NCBI GenBank assembly: GCA_029641185.1
Contig: JAPWGK010000023.1
Location: 620,001-684,000 of the forward strand
From: Pseudofabraea citricarpa
Lineage: Eukaryota; Ascomycota; Leotiomycetes; Helotiales; Dermateaceae
Reading direction: 5' to 3'
Length of the DNA: 64,000 nt
Below are positions 12,366 through 25,554 of this stretch, piece after piece (positions within the stretch are counted from its first letter, which is position 1; each line of letters starts with the position of its first letter). The notes below the pieces were generated by a model. That model searched no databases. It saw only the letters and a program-made list of their open reading frames with translations, and was not told the origin of the DNA. Position numbers and translations under genes: made by a program.

Positions 12366-15300
12366 AGGTGGAGAACCCCAGGTCCAGTGCTCTCGTCGCC
12401 CCTCTTACCATTCACAAAGTCGAAGGTCGAACTCAAGATTTCAGTGACCCGGCGCGGCACAGGAGGAACACATCCTCCAAAAGCAGTACTCAAACAGCTT
12501 CCTCAAGCTCAAATTCACAGATGACACCGCCAGCGACCCCAAATGGTTCGCAGGAAGATTTGACCCAGCAGATGGAGGTCCAGCAGCCGGTATTCCACAA
12601 CTTCTTGCGAGCCTTCTATCCTTTCCACCCAACCTATGCTGTCTCTGACAGCACCGTCACATTGCCATTGAACGAAGGAGACGTGATCTTAGTCCATTCG
12701 ATACACACGAACGGCTGGGCAGATGGCACTCTTCTTATTTCCGGTGCTCGTGGCTGGTTACCAACCAACTACTGCGAGGCATATGAGCCGGACTCCTTGC
12801 GAACACTACTCCAAGCTCTGTTGAACTTCTGGGACCTGATGCGAAGTGGTCACCGTAGTGATGCAGAGATCTTTGGAAACCAGGAATTCATGAGAGGAAT
12901 CATCGCCGGTGTCAGATACCTATTGGTACGTATCCATTGTCAGTGATCGATTTGCTTTATCTAACAGGGACAGGAAAAATCACACTGCCTAACCCGGGAG
13001 TCTCATCTCGTCCAGAGCAATGACGGCTTGCGTAGGAATCGAAAGGCCCTCCTTTCAGACCTGTCTGCGCTTGTCAAGGCAGCCAAACGCTTACAAGAGT
13101 TCACAGTAATGCCTACCACGGCAGACGATGTTAACGATGTAATTGATGAGATGATCTTGAAGGCTTTCAAGATAGTCATCAAAGGTGTGCGGTTCTTGGA
13201 TATATTAGAAGAAGACAGAAGAACAAGACAGCCAATTGTTCATCGTGTTATGGAAACGGTGGCCGAAGAGGCTTACAATCCGCCAACACCACCAGCAGAC
13301 TCGACGTCATTCGAAGGGTCACAGCATACAGACAATACATCGGATGCGGCATCGCGCAGAACTTCTAGTTACAGTACGGCTAGCGGCGTCTCTGCTTCTA
13401 CCCGAGGAGATGAAGCAGCCTCGCAATCGCAAAAGCGAGCATCGTTTGTGCGACCTGGCAGCAGTGCCACTGCTGAGAGACGCCTGTCGAGGCCGACATC
13501 TGTTTTGGTCAAAAGGCAGTCAGTATCCCATCGGGTTTCACTAACCTTGCCTGCAGCACAGCGACAGAATCTTATTTCCGAAAGATTGAATGTCAGCCAT
13601 GACACCTTTCTCTCATATCTTGGATCGTTCATTGGTCGTTTACATCTCCAATCGCAATCTACGGCCGACTTATTGGTGACGATCAGGCATTCCGTCACCG
13701 CCGGCCGAGCTCTTCTAGCAGTTGTGGAGGCCGTATGTGCCCACGATAGCTTAAGCGCAGATGCATTAGATCCGGCTCGCGTGGCGATGTACGATCGGAT
13801 TAACAAACTAGTGGTCGCAGCGCGGGACATTATCAAATCCACGGGCCTTGAGGAGGATGATGTAGTTATGCCACAAGAAAACGGCCGTCTTCTTATGGCC
13901 GCCACGGGATGTGTCAAAGCAGCGGGTGAATGTGTGGCCAAGACCAAATTCGTTATAGAAAGAATTGGTGACTTCGACTTTGAGGGCGGGTTGAACATTG
14001 ATGTCTCTCAAATTGGTGTAGCACAGGATCACGAAGGAAGATCAACCCCAGATCCAGAGAGCACGCCTGTCCCAGCCGTGAAAGTCATGGCGCCACCAGA
14101 ACCGGCAAGCCGGCCTCCACCACCTCCGCTTATCATACCAGCATATGAAAAACCACTGCCAGATGTACCTATAGAATCCTCACCAGAACAGGAAGAAAAA
14201 GATGTTTCACCACGGACTCTTCCAGCTCTTGAACCTGCTGCCGAAGGCGAGGACACTGATGATACCAATTCCTCCAGATCATCTTTCTTACCACCACTTC
14301 CTAAACTTCACAGTCCCCTAATGACGCAGGAAGATTATAGTCCATCGGACAAGTCGTCCACACATGACGGGGACTTCCATACATCGTTCCGCTCTGGCAG
14401 CATTGCAGTATCGAGCACCGGTACTACAAGCTCTTATCTCAGCAGTATGCGAGGCTCAGAAGCAAGCATGCTCTCGACTACCTCGACTCGTGCCACAACA
14501 CCCGACATATATGCCCCAGGAAAGAAGTCCTCTTTGTCCGATCTCAGTGTATCCGGTAGCCAATCAGCACTCGCTGATGATTTAGACGATGGGGAATCCA
14601 AGATCCTGGAAAAGACCTTCGCTCATGAGCTACTTTACAACAAGGATGGCCAAATTACCGGTGGCTCCCTTCCTGCTCTGGTAGAGAGGCTCACAACACA
14701 TGATTCAACCCCCGACGCCATGTTCGTATCAACCTTCTACTTGACCTTCCGCTTATTTGCGTCGCCGGTTGAGCTCGCTAAGGCCCTGGTTGATCGATTT
14801 GACTATGTCGCCGAAAGCCCTCACATTGCTGCTCCTGTTAGACTGCGTGTTTACAACGTATTCAAGGGGTGGTTGGAATCCCACTGGCGTCAGCTTGCGG
14901 ACCAAGATGCTCTGGAAATTATTCAGCCTTTTGCACAAGACAAGCTTTTGGCAGTGCTTCCAGCCGCTGGTCGCCGCTTACTAGAGTTGTCATCTAAGGT
15001 ATCATCAACAGATGGGCCACTGGTACCTCGTCTAGTCTCGTCAATGGGCAAGACGAGCACATCGATATCGCAGTACATTCCTGCAGATACGCCTTTACCC
15101 CCAGCACACTTGAACAAAGCTCAAACAGCAGCTCTAAAGAACTGGAAGATGGGTGGGAGTAACCCTGACATCTTGATATTCGATCCCCTCGAGTTGGCAC
15201 GACAGTTAACTATCAAGGAAATGACGATATTCTGCTCTATCATGCCTGATGAACTCCTGGGCTCAGAGTGGACCAAGCGATCTGGTTCCAATGCTGTGAA

Positions 15301-16051
15301 TGTTCGCGCAATGTCTACTTTATCAACCGATCTTTCCAACCTGGTCGCAGACACAATTCTTCATCATGACGATTTCAAAAAGCGAGCCATTACCATCAAG
15401 CATTGGATTAAGATCGCCCACAGATGCTTGGAGCTGAACAATTACGACTCGCTGATGGCCATCATCTGCACTCTGAATTCATCCACAATTGTTCGACTCA
15501 AGGCGACTTGGGCTGCTGTTTCCCTCAGAAGAAAAGATATGCTCAAAGGCCTCCAAGCTATTGTAGAGCCAGACAAGAACTACGCAGTTCTGCGAAGAAG
15601 ATTACACGATCATGTCCCACCATGTCTTCCTTTTGTGGGCACATATCTTACTGATTTGACCTTCGTCGATGCTGGTAACCCAGCTACTAAGCAACTTCCA
15701 GGCTCAGGTGACCGTGATGGCATGCAAGTCATCAACTTTGACAAGCACACGCGAACAGCGAAGATTATTGGCGAGCTTCAACGCTTCCAGATTCCATATC
15801 GTCTTACAGAAGTACCAGAATTACAAGAATGGATCCAAGCTCAGATCGTTCGAGTCAAATCTTCTCCAGACCAAGAAAACGTCCAACAATTCTACCGCAA
15901 GTCATTGCTCTTGGAGCCTCGGGATAACCTCCCAAGACCAAGTCCTATCGACGCGCAAAGCAGCTTCAACTCCACAAGCTCTAAGGATAAATTCGACATC
16001 TTCGGCTGGACGCACTCCAGGGAGAAAGCGATACCACAAGCAGCTATTTAG
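12359..16051 (+). CDS. Cdc25-type Ras guanine-nucleotide exchange factor with SH3 domain
   Basis: Two exons, 12359-12925 and 12974-16051, give 1214 residues; the 48-nt intron is phase 0 with a CTAAC branch site. An alternative acceptor at 12967 would add Gly-Gln. An SH3 domain lies at about residues 82-142 (FHNFLRAFYPF ... GWLPTNYCEAY). A long Ser/Pro-rich linker follows, then the RasGEF N-terminal motif at about 730-850 and the catalytic CDC25 domain at about 925-1165 (DPLELARQLTIKE, IKHWIKIAHRC, PYVGTYL-type LPFVGTYLTDLTF). The family loads GTP onto Ras at membranes and so drives cAMP or MAPK signalling. The start at 12359 is the first in-frame ATG, but the frame stays open upstream to an acceptor-like site, so a 5' exon is possible. 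Confidence 0.92.
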
Positions 16052-18780
16052 ATCCTCAAACGAGGACTTTCACATACATGACATACGACCTACCCCTCAA
16101 CATCATACTTTACGACGACCGATTTGATACCCCACTTTGAATAGCGTTTTTAGCGACTGATCTTTATTGGATCCCGGCGAACAGGAGTTTTCAATGGGAC
16201 CCTTTTTCCTTTTCTTTTTTCTTTTCCATTTCTATCATCGGATACATTATCTGTCAGGATCGACAGTCAACAATATTAGTATTCGGAAATGTTTATCATC
16301 AGAATTGTTCTAATTATCACGGCCTTCTACTGGGATTGGGTCAAATGGACCTCGGAATTGGGAACATGGACACTTTGATGATGGATGGCTTTGGGAAGCT
16401 TCATTAATTGTACACACCTTTATATTTGCTTCATTTTTGGGACCATGGAAGTGGCATATGTCAGACTTGAGCTGATGATGGCTTTCGATCTTGTTGGTTC
16501 AAAAGCTTGCGTTTTTGCTCATGAGATTCCCTGAGCTCACGCTCTTGTCTACCTTCTTTTCATGTATTACATTCTTTTCAAGGGGGTTGGTTTTTTCAGG
16601 ACAGGTACACTAGGGATGGCGGGTCCGGAGGGGAAAACAAAAGGCAACAGAAGGAAAGAGAGAAAAGCGTGTGCGGCGACGCCCCGAACGAAGCGATTGT
16701 CTTTGAAAGATGTATACCTGGTTTCAGTCAGTGTTAGTGAGATTTTAGCCTAGCGGCACTTGAGCTCGCTCATGTGCGTGTGTCCGTTGACGAATGATGA
16801 GTAGAAAGAGAGAAATCTTATGATATCAAAATACTCCACTGCCTTCTCCCTGAGTGATACTTGTGATAACCTGCTTCCTGCTTCATGCTTCATGCCTATG
16901 ATTTACAAATATTATGTCATGCATCAATCATTCTTTCGTTGGTTGATCTTCACTGTCGTCGTCTGCACCTCTATCTACCTAAGATAACTATCTATCTATC
17001 TAGATCTGCAAAAGAAAAAAGAGAAGGAAAAAGAAAATCATGCAATCAATCAATTGACGATTCAACCACCACCATACCATGACTCGGATCAACCAGCCAG
17101 CCAGCCTCCTCTGTCCATCCCCGTCTCCGTCCCTCTTTTCCTTCCCTTCTGCTCTGCTCTGCTCCTCCCTCTCGCTCGCTCGCTCTCCTCGTCGGCAGGA
17201 AAACCCCCAAAGGCTACCCCGCCCTTGCCCTTGCCATTGTCCTTGATCCTACCCATTAACAGACGCGTTTTTCTTGTTTATCTGTCTCTCTCCCTCTCTC
17301 TCTCCGTCCCCCTTGCATCAATCCATCATGTCTATTATGTAAACCCGCCACTTAACCTATACCCGCCTACCGCCTTCCCTTACCTCGGCCAATTTTTTCC
17401 TTTTTTCTTTCCTTCTTTCTTTCTTTCTTTTCTTCTCTCTCTCAACGCCATGCCGTCATCAGAACTTCATGTGTGTACTCTGCCGGATTCCGGAATGGGG
17501 ATTCGGCCATCGCTTAGGAGATTGGGGGGTTGTCAGCCAGTCAGGATCGGGACTCGCTTCCCTTTCGCTGCTGCATCGGGTTTAAGGTGCATATTTCCTC
17601 GCGTGTGTTTTTTTATTTTTTTCCTTTTGGGGGGTTTGGATTTCTTGGGTCGTGGTGTTGATTGGTATGGATGGATGGATAGAGAAGGGAGAGGGGGTTG
17701 ACTGTTATGCCTGCTATGTATGGTACCTTTCCTCTTGGTCGTGTGGTCGCTTGTGGTGCGATGATGGCATGGTGGGTTGGGAGATGTAGAGCTGACTCGT
17801 GGGTGAGCGAACCTTCTGGATCTTTTTTTTCTTTCCTCTTCTTCTCCTCTCTTTTCTTTCTCCTCCCAGTGAAGCAAGGTAGGTTCTTGGAAGTGACGAG
17901 ATTGATGGGCATGTACATGTGCATGTGTGAGGTTGGTGAGGAGCTTTGTTTTTCCTTCTGGCTGAGGCTGCGGCTAAGGCTTAGACTAAGTCTTACTTAC
18001 CGTAAGGCTGGGAGGGCTGGATCGTAATGGATGCCTGTAGAATGTGACAGGTGGGCGATAGAGTTCTGCGTGGCTGGTTCTAGAATCTGGGCTGGGGGAG
18101 GGAAGGAGCGTGAAGAAGGGATCGGAGGTTTTCGTGACGGGGTTCAGTGGGTTGGGTTGTACATCGGATTCTTGTAGGTCGGTATCGAGAGGAGATGGGC
18201 AAGTAGACGAGAGTTTTGGCTTTTGGGCTTGGAGCTTGGGTTGGTATCCGGCTTGCAATTGGTATGTGGCGTCGCGTGTAGTTGATGTTGGAGAGAGACT
18301 TTGTATCTAAGTTGTGCAATCTCGATTGAGTTTTGGAACTTACAGAATACTTCATACGGGGAGTATATTGAGAAGGTTAAGGTGCGATTGATCTTGTTTT
18401 CTTGCTTCTTGTTCATCTGTCTCTTTCTTGAATCCATCTCCCTCGGGAGCACTTGAGATGCAACCCTCTACGAAGAAGAAAGAGCATTCGGAGTTTCAAG
18501 CAGCCAGGGCTTGAAATCGCAATACTTCTTCGAGTCCTTGGGATATATAAACCAAGGATTTCAAGACCTAATCGAGGAGTTCTAATATCACGATCTATAC
18601 CAGCGTATTATAGCGCTGTAAACTTCTACTACACTGGTAGTCTTAATTAACAACTAACCACATCTGATATGAAGTATTGCTTTATCCCCCTCTCTGTACG
18701 CACGGAGAAACAATGGTCCTTGACCCGTCACGCGTGCTCCGGTTAAAAAGTTAAGCGAGTATCCTTATATGCCAAAATAG
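16052..18780. other. Intergenic DNA downstream of the RasGEF gene
   Basis: Contains CT-rich tracts (17100-17440) and short TTTC runs. The longest open frame (17054-17701, plus) is a low-complexity Leu/Ser/Pro product of these tracts and starts in weak context, so I do not call it. Nothing else is supported. Confidence 0.55.
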
Positions 18781-18810
18781 GAAAAGTGACTCTAACAAAC
18801 AGGAGCAGCA

Positions 18811-18905
18811 GACTACTCTATGGTCGAGTGGTATCAGGTCAAGCTCCTGTTAAGAGGAGGGGTACTCAGGGCTACTAACATATAAATAAATAAATAAATA
18901 AATAA
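18811..18905 (+). mobile_element. Possible decayed tRNA-derived SINE with (AAAT)n tail
   Basis: A stretch TGGTCGAGTGGTATCAGG (18821-18838) matches the D-arm/A-box of tRNA genes. An imperfect CTCCT/AGGAG stem follows, and the segment ends in about five tandem AAAT units (18883-18904). An A-box head with a short-repeat tail is the layout of tRNA-derived SINEs. A good B-box is not visible, so this is at best a degraded copy. Confidence 0.25.
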
Positions 18906-19048
18906 GACGGCCACAAATCACGACCAAAAGAAATCAAAACTCAACCAACTAACCGCCACTGTCAATTGAGGTAAAATTAATCATCCCGACGATTACTGCG
19001 TGGCCCATTGACAGCGCCAATTAACACGATAAGCCCCACCTTCAAAAA

Positions 19049-19232
19049 CCTCTAGCCCAGAGGCTTTCTAAGGGATCCCCGACTATCGGGGGTCCTGGAG
19101 TTTTTGCCCCTCCTCCCTTCCCCCTCTTTTCTTTTTTTTTCCCCCCTCTCTCTTTATATCTCTAACGCCTGTTCAGTAATGTCTTCAAATACATCTGTGA
19201 AGACTCAGGGGCGCTCGCCTAATAGAAGCGAG
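19049..19232. other. Hairpin-dense block
   Basis: Four inverted repeats occur within 184 nt. They are CCTCT/AGAGG at 19049-19063, a 10-bp stem with a CTA loop at 19073-19095 (one T-G wobble), GTCTTCA/TGAAGAC at 19181-19204, and CTCGC/GCGAG at 19214-19232. A TTTTT run follows the strongest hairpin. The stems are seen directly; whether they act as RNA or are remains of a mobile element is unknown. Confidence 0.4.
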
Positions 19233-20274
19233 AATAATAGGGGCTAGATAAGTCCACTAGATATAAACAGATGACCAATTTTCTATGTCTTAACTCTCTG
19301 TCTTTAGATGTTTGAGGGTTGGTATTTCTAATGGGTGTGTAAAATTAGAAGTGCACCTCCTGTATACTATTCTTGGATCAAATCAACTAAGTTATTATCG
19401 GAGTTTGAGCAAACTGCCCATCCTGATCACCACCAGAAAACTTGAACGACAAGGTACAGGGACATATAATTCAGAATTTCTTCCGCTAATAAGATGAAAA
19501 ATACCACCAGGGAGTCTGCTGGCAGCAATCTTAAAGAGAGCGCGAAAGAAGAGAGAGAGAGAGGGACCAGGTCACGTGTGCAGTTTTGATCTATGTACCA
19601 AGTACCTTGCTCGTTATCTTCAGAATATCTCGACGTCTCTCGGTTTGGTACATTCCGCACACTTATAAGGGAAGCAGCATAGCTGTAAGCAGAAAAGTGC
19701 CAAATGTTCTTCCACAAATCGGTTGTCTCGCCTTAACCATCATATGACGACGCGTAAATATTGGCTAATATATCTGCAACTTAGCCGCTCCCGGTTCTCC
19801 CCACCGAATGTTTCGCGACGGCGCAGGGGACCCCGCAAAAATGTTTACTCAAAACCATGTACCGAGCCTATAGATTGGATTCTCGTCGAAGCCGGAGTCC
19901 CAACGCAGCCTTCTCGCGCTGGGTGCTTGGGGAGTGGATGGGAGCGTGGACTGACTTGTCTGTTTTTTGATCTCCCGGCAGGCGCCAAGTCAAACTGCCA
20001 GTCGTCTTCAGATGAACTCGGTTTACCATCCTCATCTTACTGGCGTGGAGCTACGGGCCGCGAGTAGAGTAGACAGATCGAGTTCGGATTCGAGAACTCT
20101 GGTCAAGAGTAATCTCCTTGCGCGATATGAGTTTGTATAAGTACCGGCAAAAGGATGAGGGGGTTCTTCAAACAAGCTCAGTCACTTCACTTCGCCCTTC
20201 TTCATTCCTTCTTCTGACCATATTCCATTCTTTTTTAGGACTTCTGGGAAGTATCTTTTGCCTTCACTTACAAC
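19233..20274. other. Intergenic region and promoter of the LPMO gene
   Basis: No supported gene. A GA-rich tract lies near 19540-19563. A TATAAG sequence at 20136-20141, 139 nt before the LPMO ATG, is a plausible TATA element. The leader is CTT-rich. Confidence 0.5.
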
Positions 20275-21152
20275 ATGAAGTTCTCCACCCTCTCCGCTGC
20301 TGCGGCGACTACTTTCGCTGCGACTGTCTCGGCTCACGGTTATGTTGATACCGTCACTGCTGGTGGTACCGTCTATACCGGATATCTGGTAAGTAACCTG
20401 CAGTCTTACCATGAAACCTGAGACTCATATACCCGTATAGCCTTACCAAGATCCGTACACCTCTCCTGCGCCAGCTCGTATCATCCGCCCCGTCCAGGGC
20501 AATGGACCTATCACCGATATCAGTCTGATTGACTTGCAATGCGGAGGTTACACTGAGGGAGGAATCAGCGGTTCTTCGCCTGCCAACCTAACTGCTGGGC
20601 CCGTGGCTGCTGGCTCCGATGTGAGCTTGACGTGGACCTTATGGCCAGAGTCTCACGTTGGTCCTATGATCACATACATGGCCAAGTGCCCTGCTGCTGG
20701 ATGTTCCAGCTACCTCCCTGGCACCGATGCCGTGTGGTTCAAGGTCGCCGAAGGAGGTCGCGAAGGCACCTCAAACGTATGGGCTGATGTAAGTTACCTC
20801 TGGATAATCATCTTTCTAGCTGCTTGGTTGAATATTGGGCCCTCGCTGATTCTTTTAGACGCCTTTCATGACTGCCGGTGCTTCATACACCTATACCATC
20901 CCATCCTGCATCGCTGCAGGCGATTACATCGTCCGCCATGAGATTATTGCCCTCCACTCGGCTTACGAGTACCCCGGTGCTCAGTTCTATCCTTCGTGCC
21001 ACCAGATCTCCGTCTCTGGAGGCGGATCCACTGATCCCTCGGCCAAGGTCGCTTTCCCAGGTGCTTATTCCGAGACGGATCCCGGTGTCGTCTATGATGC
21101 CTATGCCGCTACTGAGTACACCATCCCAGGACCAACTCTGTTCACGTGCTAG
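20275..21152 (+). CDS. AA9 lytic polysaccharide monooxygenase (former GH61), secreted
   Basis: Three exons (20275-20388, 20441-20788, 20859-21152) with phase-0 introns of 52 and 70 nt encode 251 residues. Residues 1-20 are a signal peptide. Cleavage after VSA exposes His21, the N-terminal His of the copper brace (HGYVDTV). The second copper His is at 110 (PESHVGPMITYMAKC). Gln196 and Tyr198 in the AQFY motif complete the active site. Cys72 and Cys201 are placed to form the conserved disulfide. The enzyme oxidatively cleaves cellulose or related glucans outside the cell, using copper and a co-substrate. There is no carbohydrate-binding module; the protein ends shortly after the catalytic domain. 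The family call is firm; substrate specificity cannot be read here. Confidence 0.95.
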
Positions 21153-22595
21153 ATGGGAAAAATAGAAAGATAGAAGGGGAAAAGTGTGCTCGGTTGTGGT
21201 AGAGAGCGGAAACATTTCTTTGTACATATTTACATACACTTCCAAAATTTACATACGAGTTCGTTGACGATTGAAAAACTGAGGCAGTGGTGCTTTTGGG
21301 AAAAGTGGCCTGGCTTTGAAGATATGAAAAGCTGCATTGAGGAATGCGTGCAGAAGTCTGGCATTCCTTTCTTCCTGATACAGCTACAGTGACTCTCGAT
21401 TCATTCTCTTGCCTTTGATAATGAATGGACATACATATTGATAACCACTTGATTTTCAATCCGTTCAGAATATTCTAGAAACTAAGAAGAAGGGAAGAAA
21501 AGAAGCCCCCTTTTCTCGTAGCTACTAATAGATCATCTCGCTAGGTTTCTCCCTATTTTGCCTCTACACAGTCCGCCGAATGAAGTCGCACTTTGAAGAG
21601 CCCTTGCGAATAGAAACCTTGAACCAGCCTTCATGTCTGCATCGAATTCTGGGTATACGTCAAAAGTTTTCTCTTTTGGTCTCACAAGACTCATTAACTT
21701 CTGCAGCTATCCACAGCATGTGCCAAGCGCGACCTGCTGCTCCCATGCGCTGCGTGTTATTATACAGAAAATTACCTAACGATAAAAGTAGATTTGTGTG
21801 AAGCGATCGAGCTATCTGGGCACTAAGCTGTTTCAGTCTTGAGGCATTGCATTCTTGGTTTGTGGTTTAAGCTCATGAAGTACTGTCGATACACCCCCTA
21901 TTCAGAGGTGATCGATTTGGTTCTTGGACTCGTCACTCCACGTATAAATTCACTTGCAAGAATCATGCAATGGTTTGTTGTGGCATGTTCTGTTGAAGGG
22001 ATCGTAAGATACGACGAATATTCACTAGAGAGCATACAGGCTATACTGGATCACTTGCTCTCTCAGGTCAGGCGAGGTGAATGCGATCCCAGCAGTACCT
22101 TTCTATCATAATTAGCTCTGTTTATAGAAGAGGCTACCAGAAATCCGGTGAATTGAACACCACATGTTCAACCAGTTTATCTGTGAAGTTATACTCTACT
22201 CCACTTCTAAACATGTCTGCCTTTGAACATTCTTTCTTGCTTTTGGACTTTGCCTCATTATTTCATGTTTCAAATCTTTCCTGCTATTATTTCAGCTATT
22301 CTAGAATTCAATATGGGGTGCATAAAGACTGGTTGTGAGTTAAGGTGGTATGAGCTAAGCATCTCCTGCAACATCCATAATTTCCAGGCTTGAGCAACAT
22401 GGCAAACTCGTTTATACTCTCGCCGTCTTGCTTCCAAAGGTTATCTATGCACTGCATTTTCTTCTGCACGCTTCTAATTAGAGACCTTCATTTCTTTATT
22501 GCTCTTGTGGCGACGAAGGGTTCGTGGTATCAATTACGTATGGGTGGCTTTATCATACCTCCAAAGCTAACCAGGTATCAACCTGCGGCCTGCTC
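21153..22595. other. Intergenic DNA between the LPMO and VIT/vWA genes
   Basis: About 1.4 kb of A/T-leaning DNA. The short open frames have no recognisable product. Nothing else is supported. Confidence 0.55.
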
Positions 22596-22603
22596 TATAA
22601 AAG
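22596..22603 (+). promoter_or_regulatory. TATA box of the VIT/vWA gene
   Basis: TATAAAAG lies 165 nt upstream of the ATG at 22761. It is followed by a C/T-rich leader with CTACATC repeats (22622-22652) and almost no G. Function is inferred from position. Confidence 0.5.
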
Positions 22604-22760
22604 CATGACTCCTCTCCAAGCTTTCTACATTTCTACATCCTCTACATCCTCTACACATTCATCCCATTCAACTCATTCTCTTCCCAAACTTGCCTGATCT
22701 CTCCTTCCAAACACTTGATCGCTCGCTCGCTCATAGCTTGCCATCGCCACAACCGCAAGC

Positions 22761-25554
22761 ATGGCGCAACTGCCCCTTTGCGGCTGCTACATCCAGCCTG
22801 AGCAATCGGGATACCATACCGAGATTCACTACCTACCATTGGTGGCCAGTGAAGTTCACAGTGTAAGTTCTGCAGTGCTTGGTTTTCATCTTCCATACTG
22901 TATTATTTGACACGCTGACCTGATTCGCAGACGATCTTTGCCACCACTACGAGAACTGTTCTGAAGCAGAACTTCCTTAACCCTTCCTCCAAGAACACAA
23001 TCCAAGTATGTACCACTCCATGTAGTATATCCATTTTACTAACACGAGGCAGTGCTCTTACATGTTTCCCCTCTATGATGGTGTCAGTGTTGTTAGCTTT
23101 ACCTGCCGCATTGGTGACAAAGTCCTCAAGGGAGTTATTAAGGAGAAGGAGAAGGCTAGATCCATCTTTGATGAGGCTGTAGCCGGAGACCAAATTGCTG
23201 GTCTCCTTGAACAATCCTCAGAGGCTTCCGATGTTTTCAGTACAAAGCTTGGCAATATTCCAGCTGGAGCTACCATTACTGTCGAGGTCGTTTATGTTGG
23301 AGAGTTGAAACATGATGCTGAGACTAATGGAATCCGCTTCACCATCCCCACAAACATCGCCCCTCGATACGGATCTGGTCCTCTCAACCATCTCTATACA
23401 GCCGACGTTCCAGTTCGAGACGATGGCGGAATGAAGATCACTGTCGATACCCGTATGACCGAAGGAATGTTCATCCAAGGCATCCAATCTCCATCTCATC
23501 CAATCGCCGTCTCGATGGGCGTTCTTTCTACTGCTGCTGGAGATAGCCTGAGCATGAGCAAGGCTTCCGCTACTTTATCACATGGAAGTACGGCCTTGGA
23601 CAAGGATTTCGTCATGGTGGTCCTGGTCAAAGACTCTGCAACTCCTAAGGCTGTCCTGGAAACCCATCCTACAGTCCCAAACCATCGAGCACTTATGGTT
23701 ACTCTTGTCCCCAAGTTCTCATTGCCTGCAACTCAGCCAGAGATTGTCTTTGTTGCAGATAGGAGTGGCAGCATGGCATCGAACATCCCAATGTTGATCA
23801 CTGCCATGAAAGTCTTCCTCAAATCTCTACCTACAGGCGTCAAGTTCAACATTTGTTCGTTCGGAAGCCATCATAGCTTTCTATGGGACAAGAGCAAGGC
23901 ATACACTGCAGAAACACTCGCCGAAGCCACTCATCACGTCGAAACCTTTAATGCTCGCATGGGCGGAACCGAAACTTTCACGGCTATAAAGGCGACAATC
24001 GAAAACCGCTTTGCAGACCTTCCCCTTGAGGTCATTCTTCTTACTGATGGGGATATCTGGTCTCAACAGTCGCTTTTTGCTTACGTGAATGAAGAGGTCG
24101 CTAAGAGCTCGGGCAATATTCGCGTATTCCCATTGGGAATTGGCAACGGCGTCTCGCATGCCTTGATTGAAGGCCTTGCACGAGCTGGTAATGGATTCGC
24201 TCAGACTGTACAATCTGGCGAGCGCTTCGACAAGGCGGTGGTGAAGATGCTGCGTGGAGCACTTTCCCCTCACATCAGTGACTACACTCTGGAAGTGAAC
24301 TACAAAGCAGAAGAAGACTCTGATGAAGACTTCGAGCTCGTAGATAAGGTCGTTGATGGTGTGAGCGTTCTGTTAATTGACGACAAGACTGAGAATGTGA
24401 GCGGAGCGACCTCACAAGAGCCGGCTTCACAAGAGACGACCACACAAGAGCCGACCAAGCCAACAATCTCCTTGTTCGACCCCAATGCCAACCCCGAGGA
24501 GGAGAATATTAAGGATGTAAAAGAAGACCTTCCAGATATCCCGCATCCAAAGCTACTCCAGGCACCTCACCAAATCACTCCTCTTTTTGCCTTCTCGCGC
24601 ACTGTGGTCTACCTTCTTATGCCGCCATCTTCCACCCAGAAGGCGCCAATCTCAGTCACACTCAAGGCAACTTCGACACATGGCCCTCTAGAGCTTACAA
24701 TTCCCGTCGAGGTTCTGGAAACTCCTGGTGAGACTATCCACCAGCTCGGTGCACGAAAGGTATTGCAGGATTATGAAGAAGGCCGCGGTTGGCTATTTGA
24801 CGCTACGCTTGCCAACAGCGGCACGCCAGCCACCCTGGTCAAGGACAGATACCCAGGTCAATTCGATAGCCTCGTCCAGAGAGAGGCCGTTCGGGTAGGC
24901 GAGCAATTCCAGATCGCCAGCAAGTGGACTAGTTTTGTAGCTGTTGATACGAGCACGAACCAAGCCGAAGACACTCCAGCTACTCTTGCACCTGAGAAGG
25001 GCGCGATGAGATGCAGTGTATCCAGACCGCCTCGACATTACCATGCGGCCTACCCCATGTCTACGGGAAATAGTCAGTTTCCACGTGCCCCGGAACCAGC
25101 TATGAGAGCCAGTGATGATGGACCATATCCAAATTCGCGTACGGCTTACCACATGTCTTCAGATACTAGAAGCACAGATTCATCTTCCTACCTGTTCGAT
25201 TCAAATTCGAATGCAGCACCAGAACCCTTCCAAGTCCCCACCGAGCCAATAGAGCGTGTCCTCGCCCTCATCGATCGTCAATCCTTCCATGGCTCTTGGG
25301 ATATGGCCGACAAGGAAGAGATTCTGGCTATCATGGCCATCGATCAGTCGAAGCAAAATCAGGTTGATGAACCCTTCCTGCTGACCATGCTCGTCGTCGT
25401 CTTCCTCGAGACCAAGATGAAGGAGGAGAGAGGCGTGTGGAAGCTGGTGGTTCAGAAGGCGCGGAAGTGGCTTGGTATGCGGGCGTGGCCTAGTCCATTT
25501 TTTGGTCACAACGGCCGATCGCTGGAGGCTATTGCGGATGAGATTCTGGAGTAG
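22761..25554 (+). CDS. VIT and von Willebrand factor A domain protein
   Basis: Three exons (22761-22862, 22931-23005, 23053-25554) with phase-0 introns of 68 and 47 nt give 892 residues. The N-terminal part (about residues 1-150) is a VIT domain, with CSYMFPLYDGVSVVSFTCRIGD and GNIPAGATITVEVVYVGEL. A vWA domain follows at about 290-450. Its MIDAS metal site is intact: DRSGS at 295-299, a Thr in GGTET, and LTDGD. A short run of QEP/QET repeats lies around residue 510. The tail is Ser-rich and then helical. No signal peptide or membrane segment is seen, so it is probably cytosolic. Such proteins are related to inter-alpha-trypsin inhibitor heavy chains and PARP4; the fungal role is not established. 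Confidence 0.9.

Noticed and set aside
17054..17701. 215-codon plus-strand open frame
   Set aside because: Its product is low-complexity Leu/Ser/Pro from CT-rich microsatellites, with no recognisable domain or splice partner.
18811..18880. tRNA gene
   Set aside because: The A-box-like segment is good, but there is no matching B-box, no 7-bp acceptor stem and the anticodon-like loop is the wrong size. At most it is a degraded SINE head.
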